This document shows, piece by piece, positions 16,841 through 25,561 of a stretch of 64,000 bases of DNA (the stretch's first letter is position 1; each line of letters starts with the position of its first letter). Made by a program: the position numbers and the translations under genes. This stretch comes from Competibacter_A sp002352125 (GTDB lineage: Bacteria; Pseudomonadota; Gammaproteobacteria; Competibacterales; Competibacteraceae), in assembly GCA_035441325.1 (NCBI GenBank), contig DAOROA010000015.1, positions 16,501-80,500 of the forward strand, in the 5' to 3' direction. The notes under the pieces were generated by a model. It was not told where the DNA came from and searched no databases. It saw nothing but the letters and a program-made list of their open reading frames with translations.

Positions 16841-17764
16841 ATGACGACCAAACAATCCGCGTCGCTATCCGTCGAGTTTAATCCGCCAGCGCCCGATGTT
16901 GTGCTGGCCTTGGAGATGCATCTCGGCCCCTATGCGGAATACGGGTTTATCCCGATCCGGTTATATCCAGACGTTTCGGCAACGCTGCGCGCGACGCGGG
17001 GCACCGCGCATTTGGGCGAAACGCGAGTCGAAGCGCTCGACGAAATCTTGGATTTCGGCGGGGGGAAAACCGCTCGCTTGAAACGGCCGAATCCGAACGA
17101 CGACGTGGTTTTTTACTCGCTCGACGTGGCGTTCGACTCGGCCGGCAACGAGGTGTATCCGACGCTGCACTATGATCCGGATACCGGCGAGGCGGTGTCG
17201 GACGTGTCGTTCCACGGCGCGGTGCGCGTGACGTACACGGCGAACTACCGGCTGGTGTATTACCGCTACGATGTGGACTACGATCCGATTTCCGGTGGGC
17301 TGACGCTCAGCTCCGGCATCGTATACGCGTTCTATTTGGGCGAGTCGGCACAGATCGACGTGGGAATCGAATCGGCACAGTCGCAGCAATACGTCGAATG
17401 TTACCGGGTCTACACAAAGGTGGTGCTGGATCCGGATGGCGCGTGGGAATTGCCGCCGGGGTGGACCGAAGACGGATCGTACCCGGACCATCCGGAAATC
17501 GAAGCGCGCGATCCGGACAACTCGTTCACCGACGAGCGCCCCCACCGGATCGCGCTGATCAACAAGATCGGCAGCATCGTCTGGCGCTGGTACCACGTCC
17601 CGATCGTGCAGCCCTATGTGTTACAACCAAGTTACCGGCCAAAATTTTTCATCAAGTTCGCCACGCCGCCGAGCGACGAATGGAAAGCGGCCTTTTCGCG
17701 CGTCAACAAGTCGGCGATTATGGCCGACGTGGCTGCGGCATACGGGCCGGTGACGACCGAATGA
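16841..17764 (+). CDS. Tail tip protein
   Basis: 307 residues from ATG 16841; ATG 16829 is an alternative that would overlap the previous stop. Tyr/Asp-rich beta protein (YRYDVDYDPISGG, VYAFYLGESAQID), with a C-terminal aromatic segment WRWYHVPIVQPYV. Probably a tip or baseplate-like component. Its stop is in an ATGA overlap with the next gene. Confidence 0.5.
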   Translation: MTTKQSASLSVEFNPPAPDVVLALEMHLGPYAEYGFIPIRLYPDVSATLRATRGTAHLGETRVEALDEILDFGGGKTARLKRPNPNDDVVFYSLDVAFDSAGNEVYPTLHYDPDTGEAVSDVSFHGAVRVTYTANYRLVYYRYDVDYDPISGGLTLSSGIVYAFYLGESAQIDVGIESAQSQQYVECYRVYTKVVLDPDGAWELPPGWTEDGSYPDHPEIEARDPDNSFTDERPHRIALINKIGSIVWRWYHVPIVQPYVLQPSYRPKFFIKFATPPSDEWKAAFSRVNKSAIMADVAAAYGPVTTE

Positions 17765-19683
17765 GCGGCCGGTTTCCACCGATCAACCGTGGCGCGCGCT
17801 GGTCCTTGCAGCCGCATGGCATTTCGTACTATCCGCGCACACAGAACGCGCCATACGGCCGCGTGCCGCCCGCAGACGACGATTATCCGTATGGGGTAGC
17901 CAAGGCGGCCGCCCACGATTTTGCATCGCAGGCTAAATGCCTTGGCGCGATCAAGAAGCGCGGGAAAGTGCGGCGATTTCGCAAGCTGTTCGGCGGCAAC
18001 CAATTCTTTTTGCACGGCCCGACCGGCGATTGCTACAGCTTTTGGCATTCGCCGCACGGCGATGCGCCGATTGCGGTCGGCGGGTCCAGCACCACCGAAC
18101 TGGATGCGCTGGCCGCCGATTTCGGTTTCTTCGTGCCGTTCGTGTCCGCTGCGGGGAGCAACGTTGCGACCTTGGTATGGCTGGTACCGACCGATGCGGG
18201 ATACGCGGTGCAAAGCGTTCCGAAAACGATCTACAAAAACGGCAAGCCGCTCTATACCCATCCGACCGAATGGATCGCCGGGGCATGGGTGATCGATACG
18301 CCGGACGATGGCCCATTGGTGCTGTTCGCGACGACGAACTGTTGGGTCGATACGCTGCGATGGATCAAGCCGGACGGCAACATTGGCACGGTGGGCACGC
18401 TGTACGCGAACGCGGTGGACGATAGGTTCGACGAAACGGTTCGCTCGCACCCGTGGCGCGCGAGCGCGGACGGCACGGCGGCATCGTGCATCGTCCATTC
18501 GCGCCAGAGCAACGAAACGCGCGTCGTGTCGGCGACGATCACGGCGATGTCCGGCTCCTTCGGCCTGGCCGTTTCGACCGATTCCTACGCGCTCTCTGCC
18601 CGATCCTATTTTTCCGGGACGACGGCAACTACGAACTACTACCTCAATGACACTGCCGAATACACCGAGGAATCGCTCGATACGCTGATCTGGAATGACT
18701 GGTTCAAGACCGGATTATCCGGAACCGTGCCGTTCGCGCTGCGGTATGTGGGTCAGACTCTGTCCATCGCCTGGTTCGATATCGAAGACGGCGACGTGTT
18801 GCGATGGCGGAAAACCGATTCACATTATCACTGGGCATCGAAGGACGAGGCTATCGGACCGATCGGACCCTATTCGCGCGATACGAATGAGGGTGGCCAG
18901 CAGGGAAACATCCAACGAATCGTGCTGCGCGTCGGCAGCGTCGGCGCGGTGATCGTCGATTCGCTGAGCGGATACGACTATGCGATGCACACCGCGCAGG
19001 TGGGGACCGGCGATGGTTTGCGGCTTGGATCGTACACGCCAGTATCGGGCAACGTGTCGCAATCTAGCCGCGTCGATACGGCACAGAACGATGAAATAGC
19101 AGGCGCGCGTAGCTGGGTTAGGTGGCTGGATATCGAAGCTGCACGCGTAGGATTGATCGCATACGACGTGCAAGGCGTGCTGCACCAAACGTGGAACTAT
19201 TCGTGGACGTTCGACGAAACCAATTCGGCGACGCCGCCGGCTGACGCCGGACAATTAGTCGAAGAGACCGGCGCGAAAGGTTCGGTTGCGGCCATCGTGC
19301 GCGGCTCGCTCGACATCGATGTCGCATCGCAATCGTTCGTCGACGACACCGCATCATCCACGACGGCGATGCAATACCAATTGGTCACGCCAACCCAGTT
19401 CACCGGGCCGCCTTCGCCGTGGCCGGCCGAATACGACGATCCGCCAGGTGCCGCGTTTTACAACCCGGTGCAAGACGTACTTTATCCTGGCGGCGCGGTT
19501 GGGTATGCCAAAGACGCGCGCCAACCGGTCGCGATCTGGTTCGACCGGTTCGCGGCGACCATCGACCCGAGCGCGACCCAAACCGCGTTTTGGGTGCGAT
19601 GGTCCGATCCGGGCGGGCTAGACCCGTTCGAGCGATCCGATCCGAGCGAACCCCTTTCCATCATGCCAGCAGGAATTTTTTGA
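17761..19683 (+). CDS. Large tail tip or receptor-binding structural protein
   Basis: 640 residues, ATGA overlap. Trp, Tyr and Thr-rich with many short beta segments (FFLHGPTGDCYSFWHSPHGDAPIAVGGSS and similar blocks spaced through the chain), suggesting a propeller- or fibre-like structure. No transmembrane segment or enzyme motif. Position among tail-tip genes fits a receptor-binding or fibre subunit. The stop and next ATG share a base (TGATG). Confidence 0.5.
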   Translation: MSGRFPPINRGARWSLQPHGISYYPRTQNAPYGRVPPADDDYPYGVAKAAAHDFASQAKCLGAIKKRGKVRRFRKLFGGNQFFLHGPTGDCYSFWHSPHGDAPIAVGGSSTTELDALAADFGFFVPFVSAAGSNVATLVWLVPTDAGYAVQSVPKTIYKNGKPLYTHPTEWIAGAWVIDTPDDGPLVLFATTNCWVDTLRWIKPDGNIGTVGTLYANAVDDRFDETVRSHPWRASADGTAASCIVHSRQSNETRVVSATITAMSGSFGLAVSTDSYALSARSYFSGTTATTNYYLNDTAEYTEESLDTLIWNDWFKTGLSGTVPFALRYVGQTLSIAWFDIEDGDVLRWRKTDSHYHWASKDEAIGPIGPYSRDTNEGGQQGNIQRIVLRVGSVGAVIVDSLSGYDYAMHTAQVGTGDGLRLGSYTPVSGNVSQSSRVDTAQNDEIAGARSWVRWLDIEAARVGLIAYDVQGVLHQTWNYSWTFDETNSATPPADAGQLVEETGAKGSVAAIVRGSLDIDVASQSFVDDTASSTTAMQYQLVTPTQFTGPPSPWPAEYDDPPGAAFYNPVQDVLYPGGAVGYAKDARQPVAIWFDRFAATIDPSATQTAFWVRWSDPGGLDPFERSDPSEPLSIMPAGIF

Positions 19684-21005
19684 TGTCCGTCGCCATCGTT
19701 TCCGACAACGCCGTTTCGACGCTCGCTAGCGCAACCGGCATCGGCGCGACCAGTTTTACCGTGCCGACCGGAGACGGAGCGCTGTTCCCGTCACCGGGTA
19801 CGCTGGAGCATTTTCTGGCCACCATTGGTCCGGACGAAGACAACGAAGTGGTTCGATGTACCGCTCGCAGCGGCGATACCGTGACCTGCGACGCGTTAAC
19901 CGCCACGCATGCCCAAGGGGCGCGCGTGATGGTTTCCCCAAACAAAGCGTTGTTCGATGAACTACCTCGCTTGATTGCCGTCGATTTGACGCTGACCGTG
20001 GCGCCGAGCGGGGCGATGTTCGCGACAGTGCCGGCGGCGCTGTCGTGGCTGAAAAACAAGCTGATCGCGTCGGACGCGACGGTCACCATCCAGATCGGCG
20101 ACGGCACCTATAGCCATGCTGCGCCCATCGTCAGCGATATTCCGTGCGCAGATCGCGTGGCCATCGTCGGGCAGAATTTCTACACCAGAACGTTTTCGAG
20201 CATTCAAAGCGGATCGGGGTCGGCAGGTAACCATCTGTTGGTGCTGAACGTCAGCAGCACGGCCAACGTCGCCGTCAACGATTACGTGTTGATTTACAGC
20301 GCCAGCGGCGGCACCAATCCGCAATACCTGTCTGGCTGCCACAAGGTGACCGAGGTCGATTCGGCCAATTCGCGCATCACCATCAACAGCTACCACCAAG
20401 CAGCCGTCCAGCCATCCGGCTCGACATCCGGCACGTTGTACGTGGTCAAGGCGATCCTATCGTTTACCGGCTGCGACGGCATGCAAAGCGGCGCCAAATG
20501 GTGGAAGTTGGTCGACAAGCTGGCGATGGTCGGCAACGGCGCAATCGACACGGCAGGCGTGCGTTCGGTGCGGTCACCGATCATCGTTTCGGCTTATGCC
20601 GGAAGCTTTGGCCCCGCCAATGTCGGGATCGCAAACTTTCGTTTCGGCGCCTATGCCGAATATTCGCCGCCGATTACGCTTCATCATGTATGCCTATCAA
20701 AGTTCCCGCATAGCGCCCTGTATACGGCAGGAGGGACCGTCAACGCAAACGGCTGCGCGGTCAGCGGCGCGGTCGGGTCTACGTTTGATGCGATCTATGG
20801 TGGCAGTGGCGTATTTACGACGTTGGGCGGGCGATGTCTCGCTGGCGGCATTCGATCCACGGGCAACTATTGGTACGGCGGCTATGCCGACCGATACGGG
20901 TATAACTACATCGCCGGCGCAACATTGGTCGGCAACGGCAACGGCACGCTTAGCCCGGCGGCTGATATTCAGGGCAACGAGTACGCACTGAACGATAGCG
21001 CATGA
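19683..21005 (+). CDS. Tail spike/fibre protein with probable beta-helix
   Basis: 440 residues, ATG 19683. The N-terminal about 90 residues are a compact beta domain. The rest has the Gly/Asn/Ser turns and short regular strands expected of a right-handed beta-helix: ADRVAIVGQNFYTRTFSSIQSG, PITLHHVCLSKF, TVNANGCAVSGAVGS. Such folds form phage tail spikes that bind or cut host polysaccharide. No lyase or glycosidase active site can be named from sequence alone. Confidence 0.5.
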   Translation: MSVAIVSDNAVSTLASATGIGATSFTVPTGDGALFPSPGTLEHFLATIGPDEDNEVVRCTARSGDTVTCDALTATHAQGARVMVSPNKALFDELPRLIAVDLTLTVAPSGAMFATVPAALSWLKNKLIASDATVTIQIGDGTYSHAAPIVSDIPCADRVAIVGQNFYTRTFSSIQSGSGSAGNHLLVLNVSSTANVAVNDYVLIYSASGGTNPQYLSGCHKVTEVDSANSRITINSYHQAAVQPSGSTSGTLYVVKAILSFTGCDGMQSGAKWWKLVDKLAMVGNGAIDTAGVRSVRSPIIVSAYAGSFGPANVGIANFRFGAYAEYSPPITLHHVCLSKFPHSALYTAGGTVNANGCAVSGAVGSTFDAIYGGSGVFTTLGGRCLAGGIRSTGNYWYGGYADRYGYNYIAGATLVGNGNGTLSPAADIQGNEYALNDSA

Positions 21006-22531
21006 GCCTTAACTCCGGACCGTTCAACGCGGCGCCGCTCAACTCGACGGCGACCGGATCGCAGCCCGGTCCAACCGCGCAAGCGATGGAACACGATGCG
21101 GCCTGGAACACGTTTTGGGCCACTTCCCACGAAACGGCATGGACCGCGCTGCAGGCACAGGCCACGGAACACGATGCAGCGTGGACGGTTTCCACTGCGC
21201 TAGAACACGATGCAGCGTGGACGGCGACGCTCGGCGCGGAACACGATACGTCGTGGTCGGTAGTGGCCGTCGTCGCGATGGCGATGGAGCACGATGCGGC
21301 GTGGACCGCGTGGCAGGCACAGGCCACGGAACACGATGCGACGTGGACCGCGTGGCAGGCCCAGGCCACGGAACACGATGCGACGTGGACGGCTATCGAT
21401 CCGCACGCCTTTTCGGCCGAACATGCCGCAGCGTGGACCGTGCTCGATCTATCGGCGGTGGTTTCTGCGTTATCGCCCGCGTTGTCGGTCGGCGTGCGGC
21501 GGGTTGCGTTTGCGACCGTTTCGTTGACCGCATCGGAACAATCGCCGTTTTGGCAAGCGGACATCGAGTTGCTGGTTCCGGCAGATTATTGTCTGTTTCA
21601 GCGCGATGCCGAGTTCGACGTCGATCTGTTTGGGACGACGTTCCGCTTTTTGGTCGATAGCCGAGAGCTGACGCGGCGAATCGACGATGACGGCAACGTC
21701 GAGGCCGTCGCGACGGTCACCGGCTTATCGCCGGTATGCCGCCACGCCGAACCGCGCGCGCTGGCCATCGATCGGACGTGGGATCAGCCCGCTACGGCGC
21801 GGTCCATCGTCGAGGATTTGTTGGAGCAAACGGTAGACTGGCAAATGGTCGATTGGTGGATTCCGGCGAACCGCTTGGCCGCATCCGGCGCGTATCCGCT
21901 CGATATCGCAAGACAGATCATCGAAGCGGCTGGCGGGTGGCTGGAATCGAAGCCGGACGGCAGTCTGCTGGCGCGGCCAGCATGGCCGGTATCGGTTCCC
22001 GATTTGTCGCCAGGCACCACGGATTGGGTGCTCGATGATCGGATCGTGTTCGCGGTAGAGGACCGCCCCAGCGTCGATGCGACGGTGAACCGGGTGCGTA
22101 TCGTCGACGTGGAGGGCAACTATCGCGACGCGCTGGAGTTCGTGGCCGATGATGACGATACGTTATCCGGAGAACTGCGCGCGTACCCCAGTCCGTGGCG
22201 ATCCGGTTTGACGCTACGGCATACCCGTGGATCGCCGCCGGTGTATCTGGGTGCCGGGGCGGGGGCAGCGGCGCAACAAACCGAAACGGTCGAATTCGTT
22301 GCCGGCAAGGCATCCGTGCGTTATCCGGTCGTCGCCATTCAATCGATACATTGGCTGGCCAATGATTTGGGCGGCGTCGCGCACGACCCCTGGTCGACCG
22401 AACTGGTATCGAGCGCGGATGGTTATAGCTTGGCAGAGGTGACGTATACCACCCGCTACGTGCGCGCGAGCGTGCGTGCCACCGAACCGACCGCCGCGCA
22501 ATTTTTGTTGGAGGACGCATGGCTAGAGTAA
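21002..22531 (+). CDS. Tail protein with nine EHDAAW repeats
   Basis: 509 residues, ATGA overlap. Residues about 25-150 contain nine tandem units of 11-15 residues built on EHDAAWT (variants EHDATW, EHDTSW, SHETAW). About 160-509 is a baseplate-hub-like region (FDVDLFGTTFRFLVDSRELTRRIDDDG, EDLLEQTVDWQMVDWW, DIARQIIEAAGGWLESKPDGSLLARP), which reads like the gp27/hub type found in tail tips. The repeat DNA is itself near-identical over units 6-8, so copy number may vary. Repeats of this kind recur in phage virion proteins, without known function. Confidence 0.55.
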   Translation: MSLNSGPFNAAPLNSTATGSQPGPTAQAMEHDAAWNTFWATSHETAWTALQAQATEHDAAWTVSTALEHDAAWTATLGAEHDTSWSVVAVVAMAMEHDAAWTAWQAQATEHDATWTAWQAQATEHDATWTAIDPHAFSAEHAAAWTVLDLSAVVSALSPALSVGVRRVAFATVSLTASEQSPFWQADIELLVPADYCLFQRDAEFDVDLFGTTFRFLVDSRELTRRIDDDGNVEAVATVTGLSPVCRHAEPRALAIDRTWDQPATARSIVEDLLEQTVDWQMVDWWIPANRLAASGAYPLDIARQIIEAAGGWLESKPDGSLLARPAWPVSVPDLSPGTTDWVLDDRIVFAVEDRPSVDATVNRVRIVDVEGNYRDALEFVADDDDTLSGELRAYPSPWRSGLTLRHTRGSPPVYLGAGAGAAAQQTETVEFVAGKASVRYPVVAIQSIHWLANDLGGVAHDPWSTELVSSADGYSLAEVTYTTRYVRASVRATEPTAAQFLLEDAWLE

Positions 22532-23037
22532 CCGCAACCCTGGTGGTCAACTTTTCGGCGCAAGAGTCCGGAGCTGCGGGTAACGGGCTGGTGCTGGAGA
22601 TCGACGACCGCGACGACGGGCTTAACGGCGGCAACACGTCGTTCCGGACCGGCGATGCCGCGTATTATCTGCTGTACGCGGCCGATTCGGTGACCGTGCA
22701 GCAGCACGAGGTCACAGCCGGCTCGAAGACAGGGGCAGGATCAGGATATCGTGAGGTCGACGAAGTCGTCCAGTTCGTCGACGGGAAAGAAGGGAGCTTG
22801 CGTTATCCGGCATCATCGGCCGTGATTATGACGTGGATCGGCAGCTATCATCGCACCGACGGGCAGAATGGCCCGGTATCAAAACAAGTGATTGGCCAGC
22901 AAACCGTTCGGCTAGGGGCGCCAGTCGCCGGGTTGTTACGGTGTGTGTATCGGGCCGCTTATTCCGCCTATAAACTGGCGAATGTTCCGACCGACATCGA
23001 GCAAGCTTTGGTCTACGTGCAAGGGGAGCGGATCTGA
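22519..23037 (+). CDS. Tail tip-associated protein
   Basis: 172 residues, overlapping the hub-like gene by 13 bases with AGG in that overlap as ribosome site. Beta-rich; Tyr-rich middle and no membrane segment. Probably part of the tail tip assembled with its upstream neighbour. No family recognised. Confidence 0.45.
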   Translation: MARVTATLVVNFSAQESGAAGNGLVLEIDDRDDGLNGGNTSFRTGDAAYYLLYAADSVTVQQHEVTAGSKTGAGSGYREVDEVVQFVDGKEGSLRYPASSAVIMTWIGSYHRTDGQNGPVSKQVIGQQTVRLGAPVAGLLRCVYRAAYSAYKLANVPTDIEQALVYVQGERI

Positions 23038-23357
23038 TGGTCGATATCGTAGTGCAGCGCGGCCAGGCCGATAGACCGGCACCGGACATCGTCGAGCCGT
23101 TGTTGGCGACCGTTCCGGCTGCGTTGGCGCGCGGCAAAAAGGAGATGGACGATGGCGAACAGGCCGACCGGCTGAGCGTGACGATTCCGCCTGCGGATGT
23201 CAGGCCGGGGCACATCGTCACGATGATCGACCCGATAGCTGGGGAGTGGGTAGGGAAATCGACCGGGATTCGGCACGCGCTGACGACGCACGAAGACGGA
23301 TCGGTCCAGATCGAGACGATGCTCGACTTGGTGGTGCCGCGTGCATCCCGTACATGA
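23037..23357 (+). CDS. Tail tip/baseplate-like protein
   Basis: 106 residues. Ends in a beta-hairpin-like stretch (IRPGHIV-type turns, VGKSTGIRHALTTHEDG, SVQIETMLDLVVPRA) such as those of OB-like or baseplate wedge proteins. Its 3' end overlaps the next gene. Call rests on size, position and beta content. Confidence 0.4.
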   Translation: MVDIVVQRGQADRPAPDIVEPLLATVPAALARGKKEMDDGEQADRLSVTIPPADVRPGHIVTMIDPIAGEWVGKSTGIRHALTTHEDGSVQIETMLDLVVPRASRT

Positions 23358-23571
23358 GCTTCGACGCCTTCTGGTGCCGAATCCGCGGGCAGCGGGGAAG
23401 GTGGTCTCGATTGCCGGCGACGCGATCACCGTTTCCACCGCGCGGGGGAGCGTGATTGCATCGCGGCCAGTCGGCGATGCGACGGCTTATCGTGTCGGCG
23501 ACGAGGTGACGCTGGTCAACGGCCAGCTTGCTGGCAAGCGGATCGGAAAATCGGCCGTTTACGTTGTCTAA
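23341..23571 (+). CDS. Small tail-end protein with OB-like pattern
   Basis: 76 residues, GTG start, overlapping the previous gene by 17 bases. The sequence AGKVVSIAGDAITVST, VGDEVTLVNGQLAGK, SAVYVV looks like a five-strand small barrel. It is the last gene of the plus-strand late operon and abuts the convergent immunity gene (23568-23813). Confidence 0.45.
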   Translation: MHPVHELRRLLVPNPRAAGKVVSIAGDAITVSTARGSVIASRPVGDATAYRVGDEVTLVNGQLAGKRIGKSAVYVV

Positions 23572-23813
23572 GCGACATGCCGATTTTTCTCTGTGGATGC
23601 GGCATAGGACCCAACGCAGTACGGGTTTAGGTCGCCGTAGCGCAATCCGGTTAGATCGGCGACGGCGGCGATCCGTTTAACCGGCACGCATTCTATTTTT
23701 AGCCAGTATTGTACGGTTTGATACCGCACGCCGGCGGCATCCGCAATCGCCCGCAAGCCGTCGATTCTGGCCGACTGATATTCTGCGACAATCCACTGCT
23801 CTAGCTTGTACAT
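23568..23813 (-). CDS. Cro/YdaS-like transcriptional regulator
   Basis: 81 residues from ATG at 23813. Contains a helix-turn-helix (GLRAIADAAGVRYQTVQYWLK) followed by VPVKRIAAVADLTGLRYGDLNP, the same order as YdaS/Cro-type phage regulators, which end in a RHDLRP-like segment. Divergent from the repressor at 23949, with operator-like palindromes between: the classic phage switch layout. The best minus-strand -10 (ATTGTA at 23820-23825 on the plus strand) would start transcription near the ATG, so the message may be leaderless. The 23824-23840 palindrome lies inside that promoter. Confidence 0.7.
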   Translation of the reverse strand: MYKLEQWIVAEYQSARIDGLRAIADAAGVRYQTVQYWLKIECVPVKRIAAVADLTGLRYGDLNPYCVGSYAASTEKNRHVA

Positions 23814-23819
23814 CGCTCT

Positions 23820-23846
23820 ATTGTACAGAAAAAAACTGTATATCAA
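23820..23846 (-). promoter_or_regulatory. Putative promoter of the Cro-like gene
   Basis: Read on the minus strand: TTGATA (-35, 23841-23846), a 15-base spacer and TACAAT (-10, 23820-23825). The spacer is short for a sigma-70 promoter. The palindrome TACAG-N7-CTGTA (23824-23840) fills it, so a bound repressor would block it. Confidence 0.35.
23824..23840. promoter_or_regulatory. Operator-like palindrome OL1
   Basis: Arms TACAG and CTGTA with a 7-base A-rich centre, 17 bases in all. Located in the intergenic region of two divergent regulators; probable binding site for one of them. Confidence 0.5.
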
Positions 23847-23868
23847 TAGTTTTGCTTTTGTTAGCATT

Positions 23869-23885
23869 TACAGAAATATTCTGTT
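23869..23885. promoter_or_regulatory. Operator-like palindrome OR1
   Basis: ACAGAA and TTCTGT arms around ATA (23870-23884), extended on each side by one T. Spacing and arm sequence match the palindrome at 23824-23840. Same probable regulator. Confidence 0.5.
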
Positions 23886-23948
23886 TGATATAAGCCGCTT
23901 TAAAAATCATAATTACCTTAACATTCACTTGTACATGAGACGATACAA

Positions 23949-24305
23949 ATGTCCGACAAAAGGATTGCTCGTGGGGAATTGCTTAGAACAAAGCGAGAAC
24001 AGTTAAACTTGACACAGCAGCAAGTAGCGGACGCGGCACATGTGACGCAACAAACGTATGCTGCCATCGAGCTTGGACAAACCAAGCAGCCTAGAAAAGC
24101 AACATTAAAAGCGATAGGAAAAAAACTAATGATTCCAATCGAACAATTATTGTTGGATGACGAAGAAGCATCGGGGCTAAGCGAAGAAGCTATTTTGGTC
24201 GCGAAAACTTACGATAGGCTGTCCCAAAATGGCAAGTTGCAAGTCATGCAGACCATGTTGCGGGCCAAAGGAGTCGAGGAGCGCGACCCAGTTAGCGAGC
24301 GGTAG
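23949..24305 (+). CDS. XRE-family phage repressor
   Basis: 118 residues. Residues about 9-65 form an HTH_3 DNA-binding domain: LLRTKREQLNLTQQQVADAAHVTQQTYAAIELG. No S24 peptidase domain follows, so it is not a LexA-cleaved CI type; relief would have to come from another route, such as the two antirepressors. The C-terminal helix (ILVAKTYDRLSQNGKLQVMQTML) resembles a short dimerisation tail. ATG 23949 is supported by its place after the operator region. Confidence 0.75.
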   Translation: MSDKRIARGELLRTKREQLNLTQQQVADAAHVTQQTYAAIELGQTKQPRKATLKAIGKKLMIPIEQLLLDDEEASGLSEEAILVAKTYDRLSQNGKLQVMQTMLRAKGVEERDPVSER

Positions 24306-24323
24306 TAAAAATAATTTTTTGCC

Positions 24324-24349
24324 GGCGTCCGATGGGCGCCGTTTTTTTT
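24324..24349 (+). terminator. Rho-independent terminator after repressor
   Basis: GGCGTCC and GGGCGCC (one G-U pair) around GAT, followed by eight T. It ends the repressor transcript 19 bases after the stop. Confidence 0.7.
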
Positions 24350-24357
24350 GTTGCTGT

Positions 24358-24376
24358 CTACAAAAAAATTTTGTAG
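24358..24376. promoter_or_regulatory. Perfect palindrome CTACAAAA-AAA-TTTTGTAG
   Basis: Eight-base arms around three A. It resembles the immunity-region palindromes (TACA ends, similar length) and lies between the repressor and the early genes, so it may be an early-gene operator. Confidence 0.4.
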
Positions 24377-24440
24377 GATATTTGTGCCGTGCTTGTTGGC
24401 ATCTGGTAGACAGGCAGGCGATATCCTCTTTGGTGGTTTT

Positions 24441-24469
24441 CCCCTCCCTGCAAGGGGAGGGGATTTTTT
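24441..24469 (+). terminator. Strong terminator before early genes
   Basis: CCCCTCCC pairs with GGGAGGGG around a 6-base loop, followed by ATTTTTT. The early operon lies just downstream, so this may be an antitermination target rather than a simple end. Confidence 0.7.
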
Positions 24470-24479
24470 CGGATACGTC

Positions 24480-24647
24480 ATGCGCCACAAGACCCCACTA
24501 CAGCGATACGGCATCTTCCGCGCAGAACGCAACCTGCGAAACGGCAGAATCTTGCTGGACAGCGGGAAATTGGCGGCGATTTTCGGGAAAGAAGTCCTAA
24601 GCCAACTCAAAAAAAACGTTAAGAGCAAAGGAGATAAGAAATGTTAG
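24480..24647 (+). CDS. Hypothetical small basic protein
   Basis: 55 residues from ATG 24480, ending inside the next gene's first codons. Basic, soluble (RYGIFRAERNLRNGRIL, then a Lys-rich tail). No clear ribosome site. Kept because the frame is open directly after the terminator and the overlap is like others here. Unknown role. Confidence 0.35.
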   Translation: MRHKTPLQRYGIFRAERNLRNGRILLDSGKLAAIFGKEVLSQLKKNVKSKGDKKC

Positions 24648-25117
24648 TGAAAGAGGCGACAAAAAAAATATGCCCATCTGGATCAGGCGTGTACGCGACG
24701 ACGGAGACGCGGAGAAATTTAGACTTGCCGAGCAACGCACACCAGTTTTGTGCTGGGGACCAGTGCATGGGATGGAGCTGGGATCCCGGCCACGAATCGG
24801 AAATTGACACAATAACAGTGTGGTATATGGAAAACATTTATCCATTGCCGACTGTTCCCGATGCCGACGCGCCCCGAAACGATGAAGACCGAGAATTCAT
24901 CGCAATGTTGCGATGCTGCCACCAGCAGATTCGAGAAAACATCGTGCGCACCTGGCAACCGAATCCACCAGATGGCGACGGATGGGAATTGAAGGAAAAA
25001 AGCTGGGAGGAAGGGACCGTCAGACCGAGAGCCGTGTTCTGGAGAAAAAAAACGGCTCGGCATGGCTCCTGCGGGTTCGTTAGAGTCTTGCGAGCATGGC
25101 AAGTAACGCAGGGATGA
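24641..25117 (+). CDS. Cysteine-containing phage early protein
   Basis: 158 residues with a strong AAAGGAG ribosome site. Residues about 10-55 carry C...C..DQCMGW, close to a common short phage motif (CxxxxCMxWRW-like) thought to bind metal or form disulfides. Otherwise unrecognised. First well-supported gene of the early operon. Confidence 0.55.
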   Translation: MLVKEATKKICPSGSGVYATTETRRNLDLPSNAHQFCAGDQCMGWSWDPGHESEIDTITVWYMENIYPLPTVPDADAPRNDEDREFIAMLRCCHQQIRENIVRTWQPNPPDGDGWELKEKSWEEGTVRPRAVFWRKKTARHGSCGFVRVLRAWQVTQG

Positions 25118-25121
25118 TGCC

Positions 25122-25313
25122 ATGTATTGGCTGCTCTGGCTGTCCGTCAATTTCCCCCCCATTCAATGCATCATTCGAACACGGAAGGAGATTTTGGAAA
25201 AGTTCAGAAATAACAATTTTTTTTGTGGCTATCGAGCATTCCTGACTAGAATGGCAAAACGCCATTTCGGACGGATATGGAGCAGATGGCGCGGGTACGG
25301 ACAGATCGCATGA
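25122..25313 (+). CDS. Hypothetical small basic Trp-rich protein
   Basis: 63 residues, AGGGA 7-8 bases before ATG 25122, four bases after the previous stop. Basic, aromatic sequence with a hydrophobic start. Its stop overlaps ATG 25310 as ATGA. Unknown function; coding case moderate. Confidence 0.35.
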   Translation: MYWLLWLSVNFPPIQCIIRTRKEILEKFRNNNFFCGYRAFLTRMAKRHFGRIWSRWRGYGQIA

Positions 25314-25561
25314 CTGAGCACCCGTGGCATTATTGGACCGATGCTTGCAGATCGCATCGGTCATCGGAACCAGTCGCTAGCGTCGACATTTCGGCGCTAC
25401 CTGGCGACCAAAAAAAGCGGCTTTGGAAGTGGCTGCAAGCCAACCGGCCAGAGCTTGCGGAGACGCTAAAAGATTCTGCCATCGGCCTGTTTCGAGCGAC
25501 CTTCGACGCGGCAGTGCACCTACCTCGCGAACTGGTGAAGAAGGCACTACGCGATGGGTGA
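25310..25561 (+). CDS. Hypothetical early protein
   Basis: 83 residues from ATG 25310 (ATGA overlap); ATG 25277 would add 11 residues. Charged helical C-terminal half (GDQKKRLWKWLQANRPELAETLKD, LPRELVKKALRDG). Overlaps the primase start by 8 bases, so the two are probably coupled. Role unknown. Confidence 0.45.
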   Translation: MTEHPWHYWTDACRSHRSSEPVASVDISALPGDQKKRLWKWLQANRPELAETLKDSAIGLFRATFDAAVHLPRELVKKALRDG

